DNA of 64,000 nucleotides from Zantedeschia hybrid cultivar (GCA_030544215.1 JARZZO010000004.1:39669980-39733979), one strand, 5' to 3'; positions 10,581-22,357 are shown, counted from the first letter of the stretch. Notes: generated by a model not told the origin, from the sequence alone. Numbers and translations are program-made.

Positions 10581-12480
10581 TGATCGTTTCAAATTGTGCG
10601 TCGTTAAACACTCAAAAGAACGTTCAATCTAAATTTATTCGGCTCATTTAAATTCAATTTTGAAAATTAATAATAGTGAGTCCGAGTCGATCCACAGGGA
10701 GATAAAATTTTAATTTTGAAAACCTTAGATTTTAATTATCTAAAAAAATTGGGAATTTGAATTGATTAATTAACTACCTAATTAAATTAAACTAAATTTA
10801 CGAATTTAACTAACCTAATTTTTAAAAACACAAATACAACTCCATTTAAAATTGAGAAGAGAGAGATTAACAACATATTGTAAAAATAACAAGACTTCTA
10901 AATTGAACTAATCAATTTTTAAACAATACAACTTAATTTAACTAAACTAAAATAAGCTAAATCAAAATAATAGATTATACTAATAATACAAATGCAGCAG
11001 GTGCGGTGGAACTAAGAAGGATGCGAGTGCAGGTGTTTGATTGGAGGAGGTTGGCATGTGCTGGAGGCTTGTAGGCATGCAGGGCAACGCGTGGGAGCTG
11101 GTGGAGCCGCTGGAGGAACTGAGAAGAGGTGCACTGCTGCTGCTCGTGGAAGCTTCTGGTGCTATTGCTAGAGCTTGCTGGCATGCACGTGGAGTTGCTG
11201 GAGAAGGCCAGCTTCCGATGCTGCAGGTGCAGCAGATGGGAGCTTGACGTGGAGGCGCAGGATACGCAGGAAGCCCGTGGGGAGCCTTGCTATTGGTGCG
11301 CCGCTGGATGTGCCTGCGTGCATGCAGGGCGTTGACTGGAGGCTGAGGGATGCTATGGAGGAGGGTTCAGCGCAGCTGGCCGGCATGCGTGGAGGTCGGC
11401 TTCACCGTAGCGCATGGAGGAGCAGCTAGCCGGCAGGTTCAGGCTTCAACGCACATGCATGCAGGCCATAATGGTGGCTAGCTCGCCGGGTGCTGGGAGA
11501 GATCGCCGGGAAGCTGGGGAGAAAACGGAGAGGCAGAGAACAGATGGAGAGAAAGAGAGACCGAGAGAAACAAAGAGGGAGGATGAGAGAACCGGAGAGG
11601 CACCGAGAGAGAGAGGGAGTTTACGGGAGAGAAGAAGGGACCGGCTGCTGAGAAGAGGAGGAGAAGTTCGCGGTTGGGAAAACTACAGAAGGAGGAGGAG
11701 TACGCTGCGGGAGAGGAGTTGGAAAAAGAAAAGAAGAGAGATCGAGAGGGAGAACTGTGCGTGGGAGAAAAACCGAGAGAGAGGAGGGGCTGGCTGCTGG
11801 GAAAACAGAGAGAGAGAGCAGGAGAATAGGGGCTGAGAGGTTCGGAATTAGCGGAGTTGCTGTGGAGGGAGGAAGGTTAATATAGAGAGGAAGAGAGGCG
11901 TGCGAAGGAAACTGGAGACGAAGTAGGGCTGCGGTTGGGAAATTGGAGAGAAGGAAGGAAATATAGGGTTTTGGGAAACTCCAGAGAAAGAAGGAATCAG
12001 AGGGTCTTTTTAAAGTAGACTTTAGGAAGGCGGTTGGCCCTTCTTGGGTTCTTCTTGGCCGTGGAATTAGGGCAACACTAGGGCCTCAAATGACGTTTTT
12101 ACCCCTGCTTTAATCTTTTGGACAAAATAACGTCGAATTTATCGAAATTCGAACCCTAGACTTTCCCCAAATTTTCGGAAACTCCACTAGCTGAACTGCA
12201 TCATCGGCATGTCCTGTTCACATAAAATAAATATAAATTAGCACATTATCATAAAAATATCATTATATTTATTTATTTCATCTCGGTTTTGTCGAAAAAC
12301 CGCAAATGCGCTATACTCCATTAATCACATGAAATGACGATGTTTTTAAGTCAGAATTTGATGAAATTGGTACCGTTGGACTTGGTACGCAATTATCTAT
12401 CATTTCATACTATTTTACAGATAAAAACATGATTATGATGCATATGATTGCCTTTAAATGATCAATTTAACACTTTATCA
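10581..12480 (-). repeat. 5' LTR of Athila-like element (1900 bp)
   Basis: Complete LTR: on the plus strand it opens TGATCG at 10581 and closes ATCA at 12480, next to the target duplication CCTAC. It has a GC-rich block with repeated GCATGC motifs (about 11050-11470) and a very purine-rich block (about 11500-11840, GAGAGA-rich on plus, so pyrimidine-rich in the element's sense strand). ORFs through these blocks are compositional artefacts. Only the first 850 bases or so have a partner in the 3' LTR. Confidence 0.9.
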
Positions 12481-14420
12481 CCTACCAAAGAGATCAATTT
12501 AGGAACTGAAGACGAACCTAAGGTTGTCCTCGTTATCAAGAATCTGTCTGAAGTAGATGAAGAGGCAGTGGTCCGAGTTCTCAAAGATTATAAGGACACC
12601 TTCGCCTGGAGTTACGAGGATATGGCGGGGCTAGACTCATCACTAGTGGAACATAGATTAACCTTGAAAGAGGGAGCGCGCCCAGTAAAACAAAAGTTAA
12701 GGCGATTCCACCCTCAAATGGCTTTGAAAATGAAAGAAGAGGTTGATAAGTTGCATAAAGCCAAATTCATTAGAGTTGTCCTCTATTCGCAATGGGTGGC
12801 CAATATAGTCTGGGTTATGAAAACGGATGGGAAGGTCAGAATTTGTATGACTTCTGAGATTTGAACTGGGCATGTCCTAAAGACGATTTCCCACTGCCTC
12901 ACATAAATGTGCTCATTGACAACACTGCTGGCTATGAAACTGTATCATTTATGGATGGGTTCTCGGGGTATAATCAGATTAAGTTGGCAGAAGAGGATCA
13001 AGAGAAAACATCATTCACCACACCTTGGGGAACTTACTGCTATGTCGTTATGCCATTTGGATTGCAAAATGCTAGAGCCACTTATCAGAGAGCCATGATG
13101 GCGATATTCCATGACATGATGCACATTAACTTAGAGGTGTATGTGGATGATCTGCTAGTGAAATCTAAGACGAAAGCTGAGCATGCTGAAGTTCTAGCAA
13201 AGGTTCTGGAGAGGTGAAGAGAATATCAGTTGAAGATGAACCCCAAGAAATGTGTATTCGGGGTATCCTCAGGGAAGTTACTTGGATTCATTGTTAGTAA
13301 GTGGGGCATTAAGATCGATCCCAACAAGGCCAAGGCTATCAGAGAGATGCCGCCTCCCAAGAATTTGAAGGAATTAAGAGGATTAATCGGGAGGTTGCAA
13401 TATATTCTCCGATTTGTCTCCCAACACTCGCAAAGGTGCAAGCCGTTTTACGAGCTTACTAAACCGGGAGTCAAGTTCGATTGGGATGATAAGTGTCAGG
13501 ACGCATTTGATGGATTGAAGAATTATTTAGCAAGTCCTCCTATTCTGAGACCACCATCTCCGGACAAACCGTTGATTCTATATATTTTTGTCCTGCATGA
13601 TGCAGTGGGGGCTGTCCTGGCACAAGAGGATGAAGAAGGAAAGGAGAGGACAGCCTATTATCTCTCAAAACTTCTCAACCCCACTGAACAGAGATATACA
13701 GTGATGGAGAAAACATGTGTAATACTTGTATGGGTGGTCCAAAAGTTGAAGCATTATTTCTTGGCCCATGAAGTTCATCTCATCGCTAAGATGAATCCCA
13801 TTAAGTTCCTTCTTGAGAAATCCGTCCTCACTGATAGGTTAGCACGATGGCAGAGCTTTCTTTCCCAATTCGATATCACTTACATCCAGCAGAAAGCGAT
13901 TAAAGGCTATGCCATAGCAGAACATCTTGCTCATCACCCTCTTCCTCGATTCGATCCAGTCCAATCAGAGTTTCCGGATGAGGAACTGATGTCCATAAAC
14001 AAAATCAATGATGATATGTGGACTCTGCATTTTGACGGGGTTCTGAACTCTCACGGAAAGGGTATCGGCATTGTTCTCCTATCACTTGAAGGTGTCACCA
14101 TTCCACAAGCCTTTCAGCTTGACTTTTATGTCACTAACAACATAGCTGAGTATGAGGCTCTCTTTGCCGGCCTCGAGGCCGCTCATCTCCATGGTGCCAC
14201 CAAACTGAGAATTGTGGGTGATAGTCAATTAATTCTTCTCCAAGTGCTTACCAAATATCGCACTCTTGATCCTAAAATCAAGCCCTATCAGGAACTCACT
14301 TTAGCTTACGCCAAGCTTTTCACCAAACTGATCTTTGTCCTTGTCCCTCGGAATCAGAACATTTTAGCTAACACTTTGGCTTCTCTTGCATCCTCCCTAA
14401 ATTTCTCGATCTTTCCTTAA
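12481..14420 (+). pseudogene. Tat1 reverse transcriptase, RNase H and archaeal-type RNase H
   Basis: Continues the pol frame after the Athila-like insertion. RT contains MPFGLQNARATYQR and the catalytic YVDD at 13140-13151. It is followed by a classical RNase H region (about 13560-13970) and then a second RNase H of archaeal type (about 14020-14400) with FDGV, AEYEAL and GDSQL. The expected last acidic position reads ANTLA, so it is asparagine instead of aspartate. The dual RNase H is diagnostic of the Tat lineage. Lesions are a one-base frameshift near 12850, a TGA at 13215-13217 (CGA to TGA type) and a TAA at 14418-14420 with a frame change. Confidence 0.93.
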
Positions 14421-15864
14421 AGTTAAAGAGAAGTTGTTGAAGAAGGTTAGAGATGGGGATATTGTGGAGAAAAGAGAGATCATGCTGCTAGACTGGCAAC
14501 AAGAAATGGAAGATGAGGATAAACCATGGTATTATGAGATTGCTAAATACTGTGAAGATCAGTCATACCCCGAAGAAGCCACTACTGAGGAGAAGAGAGC
14601 TATCGGGAGAGTTGATTAGAGGTACACCTTAGTTGGAGGAACTTTATACAAACGTGGATTTGATGGTGTCCTCTTAAGATGTCTAGATGAAGATGAGCTT
14701 TGGAAAATTATAGAGGGAGCACACGCTGGGATTTGTGGTGGCCATGTTAACGGACAGATGCTATCGAAGAAAATCCTTAGACAAGGATATTACTGGCCAA
14801 CCATGGAAGAAGATTGCGTAGGATATGTCTATAGGTGTGCTAAGTGTCAGCTTCATGCCGATAAGATCCATTCCCCTGCATCTTCACTCCATCTTGTTTC
14901 ATCCCCATGGCCTTTCTCCATGTGGACTTTCGACATCATTGGTCCCCTTGGTAATCCTGAGTCTGTCACCAAGCAAAAATCTTTCATCCTCACGGCAACA
15001 AAATATTTCATCAAGTAGGCGGAAGTTGAAGCATACACGGAGATTAAAGCATCAACGGTTTGCAAGTTCATCATGAGGAACATCATCACCAGATTTGGAA
15101 TCCCAAGCACCATCGTCACCGACAATGGACTACAGTTCATATCACAAGAGCTGAAGGACCTCTGCAACAGGTATAAAATTGCATTGCATCATTCATCTCC
15201 TTATTATTCGCAAGGCAATTGCCAAGCAGAGGCAACCAATAAAACTCTAATAAAAATTATCAAGAAAACGTATAAGTCTAATAAGTTCTCGGACTGGCCA
15301 GAAAAATTAGTTGAGGCTCTATGGGCATACCGAACTTCAATCCGTACTCCCACTGAGCAAACTCCTTATTCCCTAACATTTGGAATGGAGGCGGTAGTTC
15401 CATACGAAGTCCTCATCCCATCATTAAGAGTACAATTAAGCAAGGAATTTTCCATCAATGAGCATCGCTCCGCACTCCTTGCTCAATTGGAACTCTTAGA
15501 TAAGAAAAGATGGTCAGTCGCCGATCATGCAAGAGTATATCAGAACATATTAGCATGTTTTTACCAAAAGAAGGTCATTGAACGAAAGTTTAAAGTTGGT
15601 GAGATGGTTGTGAAAAGAATCTTTGTAAAACCTGGTGGTCTATGTTCTAAGCTCCAACCCAACTAGGAAGGACCGTATGTCATATCACATGCTTTTCCTG
15701 GTAACACTTGTCGCTTAGTCAATGCAGAAGGACAGGAGCTAACTCACCCCTGGAATGGTTTGTATTTAAGAAATACTATCCTTAGTGTAATTGATCAGCA
15801 TGGTACAAGGATCAGTGGAGTTGAAAATTTCAAAAACTCAAATTCCCATATTAATCTTTGGTAA
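14421..15864 (+). pseudogene. Tat1 integrase
   Basis: One frame from about 14434 to a TAA at 15862-15864. It shows the H2C2 zinc-binding region (histidines in GAHAG and GGHVN, cysteines in YRCAKCQ), then the catalytic D in FDIIGPLG, D in VTDNGLQF and E in CQAEATNK, and a C-terminal GPYVI...WNGLYL segment. In-frame stops are at 14617-14619, 15016-15018 and 15664-15666, all TAG; the last two stand where this family has tryptophan (TGG). The enzyme inserts element DNA into chromosomes. This copy is dead but lightly damaged. Confidence 0.92.
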
Positions 15865-16540
15865 TATAATCCAAACGTATTAATTACACACAAATACGTT
15901 TGATTCGTGAATAACAAGAGATGCGAAGCCCGAGGGACACTAAAAGCTTGACTAATAGTGGAAAAGTACAACTCATTCTTTCAAAACAAAACTCCTGTTT
16001 TTACTCTCGGCCCGCGACGATGGAACGAGGTTTAGAATAGACTACTGACAATACCCGCCATCCTAGTAAGAGGCCATCATAAAAAAAAAGGGGGAGATCC
16101 GCCCCGCAAAGGCAAAAGAAAAAGCAAAAGCGAAAGCCAAACCAAATCAAAAGGCTACTCAATATTGTGAATGTTATTACAAAAGGCCACAAAATCAAAT
16201 GAAAAGGGAGCGCAAGGCCGTTAAATACCCCGCAAAATAAGAATGACCGAACCCTAATGGATAACAGGGTAGAGAAAGGACATCTTTCAGAGTCTCCGGA
16301 ACCTTCTCGCGAGCTTTCTAAACCAATTCTTCCCTTCATTCTAAAGAGACTTGCCCCAAACTTTAGGAATAGTAAAGGTTGACCAAGGGTCGGACCATCA
16401 AATGGGATCACGATTCCAAACATAATTCAAGCACGATAAGTCTGGAATAGGTCATTAAAAATTGATGTGGGAATTAAGTTGACGAATGGATACGCTCTTT
16501 TGATCCAAGTTCCATGTTGATCTTTAGTTTACTTAGTTAA
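15865..16540. other. Start of Tat1 3' region, no gene seen
   Basis: Non-coding sequence between integrase and the tandem repeat. A 140-codon minus-strand frame (16423-16001) crosses it but has an odd phenylalanine/leucine-rich composition and no recognisable domain, so I do not count it as a gene. Confidence 0.5.
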
Positions 16541-16840
16541 TTGAATATTTCAAAACCCCAAAAAATTGAATATTTCAAAATCCAAACAAAAAAATTGAAT
16601 ATTTCAAAATCCGAAAAAAAATTGAATATTTCAAAACCCAAAAAAATTGAATATGTCAAAACCCAAAAAAATTGAATATTCCAAAACCTAAAAAAATTGA
16701 ATATTTCAAAACCCAAAAAAAATTGAATATGTCAAAACCCCAAAAAATTGAATATTTCAAAACCCAAAAAAATTGAATATTTCAAAACCCAAAAAAGTGA
16801 ATATGGCAAAACTTCGAAAATTGGATATTTCTAAAAAATG
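16541..16840 (+). repeat. Tandem repeat, about 12 units of 24-27 bp, in Tat1 3' region
   Basis: Units have the form TTGAATATTTCAAAACCC followed by 5 to 8 A residues. I count about twelve, with the last two degenerate. Variants GAATATGTC and GAATATTCC are interspersed. Short tandem arrays in the region between pol and 3' LTR are a known property of Tat-lineage elements and a documented source of plant satellite repeats. Confidence 0.95.
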
Positions 16841-17243
16841 CAATTGCGAAACAAAAATATTTTAATTAGCATTTGTTTGTTGCATCACGCGCGTGTTGCA
16901 TTCTTTTACCTTCAGTGAGCATTTGCATGCTTGTATGTTGCATTTTACTTCCTTTTAATTATCCTTATTCACCTTTGTTAAATAAAGGCTTCGCCCCTTG
17001 ACCCTTCTATCAAGGATAGGATTAAGTAACTGGCTACTTAACTGGGTAAGGGGCTAAGCCTGAACAGACATTTATTTTGTTCGTTGAGCCATGTGCAGGA
17101 ATGGAAAAGGAAAGATAGCGAAAAACAACACCAAGACAACTCGAGTATGAAGAAAAGTCCTTTCATATATCATAAAGATTTTGTACAACATGAAAGTCCA
17201 TCCACATGACTCCAAAACAAAAGAAAACACATGATGGCAGCCC
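16841..17243. other. Tat1 3' region, spacer before aORF1
   Basis: No gene or repeat recognised. It would contain the 3' untranslated end of the antisense gene aORF1, whose stop codon is at 17244-17246. Confidence 0.5.
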
Positions 17244-20163
17244 TCACGGTTGGCTCTCTCTTGCACCCTCGTCCAGCTGGCTCTGCGCCTCATCCTGGAC
17301 GTCTGGACCTTGAGCTAGCGGCGGCGGTGGTCCCATGACGTTTGGCCCTGTCTAGCCAGAGGATACTGCAATGCTGGTGGTGAAGGCACTCGCCTGTCCC
17401 CGCTCCAACGCCCGCTGGAGCGCACCCTGATAGCGAGCCTCGATGCTCTGGTACTCGTGCTCCGCCACCGATAGGCGTCCCTAGAGACTCTCCAACCGGG
17501 ACCGGTCTCGATCCCTCTCCTCCGTCAAAACCTCCAGCCGAACCTGGAGACGTGCAAACTCACGAGGGAGGTCACCCGTGGAGAGTCTGGCCAGCTGCTC
17601 CTCCAGCTCTGCGACTCAGGCTGCCGAGCTACGGGCTTGTGCCAGCTCCGCATCCCTCTTCTCAAGAGCCACGCAGAGCTCTTGGACCTGCAACAAAAGA
17701 CATCATCAGCTAAGTGATCAAGCAAGCAAAAGACATCATGCAAGAAGCAAGTTGAGGGCTTACCCGAGCAGCAGCATCCTCTTCAGCTTGAGTGGCATGG
17801 CGGATGGCAAGGGCTAGCTGACTTCGCAGGTCAGCCAAAGCGGCTTCATGGGTAGCCAAAAAGGAGGAAGGACCGGCAGTGGCAGAAGGTGAAGGGGTCC
17901 CCGCGTGGGTATAAGCGGCACGCTGTAACAAAAGGGGGACTAGCGTCAATGTACAAGTGTCAAAATAATTTAATAATAAAATGGAGCATTCATAACATCC
18001 ATGTCATTCATGCATAGCACTTACCAGCTCATCTAATTCTTTCTGGACACGCTCTAACTGGGCCTCGGCATCTTGGAGGTGGCCGCGGAGTGTGATGATG
18101 GTGGCATCCCGAGCATCCTGCATAACATGCCATACATTTACAAATATAAAGCAATATAATTAATAAAGTGAAAGAAGCATTCATAAGCATGCATATCATA
18201 ATACTCACATCGAGAGGTCGGAGAAGCTGGAGGTGGGCCGCGTAGTGGGCCCGGTAGAGCTGCAGGTAAGTGTCGTTGCTCGCCGCCTACGACTCCACCG
18301 GGACCCCGTATCGGTGCCAGTCATTCCGCTGATCTGGAAATTTGGCACTCCAATCCGTGCAGGCCTACTTCCCTTACATCCACCTCCCGATCCCCTCCGG
18401 AATCTCCTCCTCCACCCACTCCTGATGCAGACCCAATGTCCGCATCGCCAGCCTCAGGCGCAGGAGGGTGATTTCATTCATGCAATACAACCACACCTGG
18501 CGCCCGAACCTGCCTCGCCCGTGCTCCACCCATGGCTGTCTGGCATCGTCCATACCCAGATATGGACGCCATATAACCTGCATTCATATAGGTTGATTGC
18601 ATTGCATTTAACTAATAAAACATCTAAACTATCAATCGAATATGCAATTAAATAAACGCTAATCTAAAAACACTTTAACCAAAAACAATTAATAATTAAA
18701 CCATTTAACATTAGATAACTAATCAAATGTGAAACAGAAAAGAATTTTAAAACTTACCAATAACTCTGGGTAATCAAGGAATTGATGGCAAAGAGCCGTC
18801 AACTAGTGATGCTGTGGCCCGTGTCTACCACCGGACGCCAATGCCGGGCAAGTGGAACCGCCGCCGGCTGTGTAGATGGCCTCGCTCAGCCCAGAGGAAA
18901 ATAAAAATACGTCCACACCTGCATAAAAAAGCATGTAGTTAGGATCACACGCATTGAATAATTAGCATTTAATGAAATGAACAAATATAAAATAAACCAA
19001 GTACCTGAAGAAACGGCGCGAAGCAGCTGATGGTGGTCTCCCGGTCAGGTGTGACAGCGGAGAGGTCGGTGAAGAGATGGGCCAGAAGGGCCGCACCCCA
19101 TGTGTACTCGCCTAAGCGGTCAAGATCTACCAAGAGACTCAGGAAGCGACAATGGATGTAGTCGCCCTTCGTCCCGAAGAGAAGCCTACCGAAGAAGAAG
19201 ACTAAGAATCTCCTAAGGTCTCTATCTACCCTGACCCTATCACTAGGATCCTGACCATATATCTCGCTGGCCACCCTGGCCAGTCTGGATCTCAACTCAG
19301 CCCGGGACTCGTCGGGCTGCTGCCTAGGCTCCTCTAGCCCTAGGGATCTCTCCACTGCTGTCCTGAGGAGGGTCCGGAACTCTCGGCCCTCCAATCCTGT
19401 GTACTCTAGGCCCAGCAGCTCCTGAGCCAGTCCGTGGTAATCGGGATATGTAATCCCGCTCACCGCCCGGCCTTCCACTCGAACGCCGGTGATTCGGCAC
19501 ATGTCCTTGAGACTAGGGACCATGTGTCCCCAGGGCATCAGAAATGCCCTGCTCTCGGTGTGCCACCTCTCCCTAAGGACCTGGAGCAATACCAAGTCGA
19601 TCCAGAAGGGTTCTATCTCTAGCATCTCCCGGAATCCCATCTCCACCAGTCTCGCCTTTTGGAAGTCCAAGAGACCCCGGTAAGCGGCCACCACCAAGTC
19701 CCAAGAGATCCTGGTCCTCATCATGCCCTGCAATTTTCAATCGGGATCATCATCAGAACACTACTAATCAATTTTTTAAATTAATTTGGAGAATTAATCC
19801 TCATTTTAAATCACGTCAGGGTATGGGGACGGGTTTCAAAAGGCGTCCCTATCCCTAGACGCCTTTCACCACAGGTTTCAAGAACCTATGGCTGGGCCAT
19901 TTTCTCTCTCTAAAATCAGAATTTAATTGCTATAAGAGTGTTCCGAGGCTTACCAAACGAGGGCCTGCCTCCTCAGCCGGTGCCGCCGCTTCCTCACCCG
20001 CTTGAGCGGCCGGAGGGGCTTCCTCAGCCTCCATAAAGGCCGCCAGCTCCATGAGCGCCAATTCCTCGGTTGGCGGGACTTCCTCCTCACCCACCTCTAC
20101 CAGTTCAACGGCGGTGACTCGCCGCCGCTTGCCACCCATGTCGCTAGGTCCTCCTTGCTCCAT
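17244..20163 (-). pseudogene. aORF1: antisense seven-exon plant mobile domain gene in Tat1
   Basis: On the strand opposite Tat1, seven exons join with GT-AG introns: 20163-19954, 19727-19005, 18918-18758, 18577-18209, 18117-18025, 17922-17764 and 17687-17244. All but exon 3 are whole numbers of codons (70, 241, 123, 31, 53, 148). Exon 1 has a KRRR patch and an Ala/Glu-rich acidic tail. Exon 2 has the PMD signature (LRERWHTESRAFLMPWGHMV, then SLKDMCRITGV). Exon 4 carries VIWRPYLG. Exons 5-7 read as coiled coil (AQLERVQKELDEL, VAELEEQLARL). Lesions are a one-base frameshift and stops in exon 3, three stops in exon 4 and three in exon 7, mostly C-to-T type. The exons are GC-rich, unlike the surroundings. 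PMD proteins such as Arabidopsis MAIL1 and MAIN are linked to transposon silencing, and extra antisense ORFs are reported for Tat elements. The role of this protein is unknown. Confidence 0.82.
19805..19870. repeat. Two GCGTC-N10-GACGC dyads inside intron 1 of aORF1
   Basis: Units 19805-19840 and 19835-19870 overlap by six bases. Cores are ACGTC-N10-GACGG and GCGTC-N10-GACGC. They sit in the intron between exons 1 and 2 of the antisense gene. Confidence 0.85.
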
Positions 20164-20438
20164 AGGACCAAGGATAAGAGCTAGAGGGAGGGAGGATAAG
20201 AGCTAGAGGGGGACAGAGCTTGTGAGAGTGTGAGAGGGCTCGTGAGAGGGAGAAGGAGAAAGAGAGAGGGCGGCCGGAGTTGGAGGTGGCCACCGGAGTT
20301 AGAGAAGCTTGTCGGAGCCGAAGAAGATGGCCAGAAAAGGAGAGGAGCCGCCGTTCGTCGGAGAAGAGCGGAGAGAGAAAAGTAAAAGAGAGAATGAGGA
20401 AGAAGGAGGCTTGAGCTCGCAAGCCCTTGTTTGAATTC

Positions 20439-20791
20439 TTTAAATCACGTCTTGGGACAGCGACGCTATTTAGGGGCGCACAAATTGAGGCGGCAACGGG
20501 AATTTTTGAAATAAGTGAAACGCGTCCACCTAGGGTGACGCCTTTTGTACTTTACCGCCTCTTCTGCTCAGGGCCGTACCACGGAGAGTTTGAAAAGAAT
20601 GGTTATTCGCGTCTTGTAAGGACGACACCATTTAGTGGATTAATTACTAGAAATCTCTGGAAAATAGGAGAGAGAGAATTGAAAGGCGTCCCGATAGCCA
20701 GACGCGATTCAGGGTTCTTTAAGGATTAATTTTTAAAATTTGGAAATTGATTAAGAGTGAAATGTGTCTCTCTGAGTCGACGCGATTTGAA
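20439..20791. repeat. Five GCGTC-N10-GACGC dyads upstream of aORF1
   Basis: Units at 20439-20474, 20514-20549, 20601-20636, 20678-20713 and 20756-20791, each with exactly 10 bases between half-sites. They lie about 275 to 630 bases upstream of the aORF1 start on the minus strand. The stretch 20164-20438 between them and the gene is purine-rich on plus (CT-rich in the antisense transcript) and would be its 5' leader. A weak TATA-like TTTAAA lies at about 20440. I see nothing else in 20164-20961. Confidence 0.85.
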
Positions 20792-20961
20792 TTAACTGAA
20801 CCCGAGAGTTCATATTTTGCGGAAAAATGACAGTTTCATTCAAGGAAAAATTACAGGAAGACTGTAAAGCATTAAAGGAGGACTTATACTATATTAAGGA
20901 TTGATTTCTTCATTGAAATAAAATAAGAAATACATCAAGTTGGAAGAAAGGTGAAGAGCTT

Positions 20962-22357
20962 TCAAGGCCGAACTTTCTTGAGCTCCTTTACGTATGATTT
21001 CCACAGTTCCTTATTAGCTTCATGAGGAGTTTTCACACAACGAGTGAATCCGATGTTCCAAAGAGTTGCAATAAGTTCGGTCGCCTCGAAGTCTTCATCA
21101 GTTCCTAATGCTCGCTTCTTGATTGGAGAAAGAGACGATATTTCTGGAAACTCATAGCAAGGCATGCCAAGCTGAGGATGACACCGATGGGGATTATAAA
21201 GGACGAACTCAGTCATCCCGATCAGTCGAAGCTCTGTGCCAGTACGCGGCGCACTCGAACTGCCTTTTCCATGAGAGCAAGTGGCATGGATTCGAGTCCG
21301 GTTCTGGGCATAGTCTTGAAATAAGTACGCAAGTCAGCTAGAGTCTTGAGGTTGGGCATTCAATTGGTCATGTTATCATTGAATTTCACAATGTTGGCAG
21401 TATGGAAGATAGGACTGTGCTGATATGCCTGAGATATCCTTGGAACTTTCTCCTCATTATGGTTGAACTTGAAGTGGAATTCCACCCACAGAGTCAAGAG
21501 TAGCATGCTGCCATAAGGAGGTTGGCCCGTAGAAGCTGCAGAGAGCCCACTATAGAGGTAGGCTAGAGCCACTATGCTAATCTGCTTCCCTTCAAAAATC
21601 TCATTGATTGCACTGATTTGATCATCTTCTAGAACGTTGTCTTGAGCAGGGAATAGTAGTGCTCCAGCTAAGCACGTAGTGAATGCCTTCATCACATTCT
21701 CTGTATCTTCAACCTTGAAATCTTTTATCTTCTTCAAGGTCCATTCAGCTAATTTAGCAAGATTGATCCCTTTCTTGGTAAGACAACCTTGAATTTCCTT
21801 TGGGTTCTTTATAATCTTTTCCAATAATTGTTGACCCGTGATTCTTTCTCTCATGAATATCATCTCACTCAAATCAGGATCATCATTATTGACTTTGAGT
21901 TTGGGAAGGCCCAATAAGAGTTCGATTTCTTCTAGGAGTATGGTGGCTTCGAATGTGGCAAAGAGGAAAGTATGAGTTTGTGGATGCCATAGTTCGATCA
22001 AAGCGCCCAGTGCAGCCCAATCCATGTTTGTGCTCTTGTAATGCTTGGTATGGACTATCAATCCTTGGATATGCCACTTGGATATATAAGATTGCATGGA
22101 GAGATTGATCTTGTTGACTAGTTTTTAGACCCATGGAAGTAAAGAAAATCTTCTTGGACCGGGGAAGAAAGGATATCCCTAGATAGAGAATTAGAATATG
22201 GAGATCATGTAGAAAGTTGCATAGGAAAAATTGATTAGAGGAGAGAATAGCTTACTTGTAAGTTAGGATCTCGCCCACTTAGATGATCATTCACCTCAGA
22301 AAACTTTTCAATCGCCTTTCTCATCCTCTTATTTGAAGAATATTGTGTAGAATCCAT
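20962..22357 (-). pseudogene. aORF2: second antisense PMD-like gene in Tat1
   Basis: Two exons on the minus strand: 22357-22256 (34 codons from an ATG, ending CAA before GTAAGC) and 22178-20962 (beginning GGA after TAG). Both are in phase 0. The protein resembles PMD proteins: WHPQTHTFLFATFEATILL, then ELLLGLPKL, and later YLYSGLSAA. The tail (from the ATG at 21216) has ELWKSYVKELKKVRP. Lesions are a TAA early in exon 2, a TGA at 21360-21362 and a frameshift near 21230. It is AT-rich, unlike aORF1, so the two genes were probably acquired separately. A piece of a related gene occurs at 45710-45859, so it is a family trait and not a chance ORF. Confidence 0.75.

Larger units (their letters stand above)
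2599..12480 (-). mobile_element. Athila-like Ty3/gypsy retrotransposon nested in Tat1
   Basis: Minus-strand element with 5' LTR 10581-12480, tRNA-Asp-type primer-binding site, gag, protease, RT, RNase H, integrase and a truncated 3' LTR 2599-3486. Both outer ends are TG...CA. Flanks are CCTAT (2594-2598) and CCTAC (12481-12485), a 5-bp target duplication with one later change. Removing the element restores the Tat1 pol reading phase, which confirms the boundaries. The two LTRs differ at roughly a dozen places over about 880 aligned bases plus one indel of about 38 bases, nearly all C/T or G/A changes, so the insertion is fairly recent. No env-like ORF is seen between integrase and 3' LTR. Confidence 0.95.

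Noticed and set aside
11414..11836. 140-codon plus-strand ORF rich in Arg and Glu
   Set aside because: Pure low-complexity GAGAGA sequence inside an LTR on the non-coding strand.
16001..16423. 140-codon minus-strand ORF after Tat1 integrase
   Set aside because: Phenylalanine/leucine-rich composition with no domain, no matching neighbour or splice structure; probably chance.
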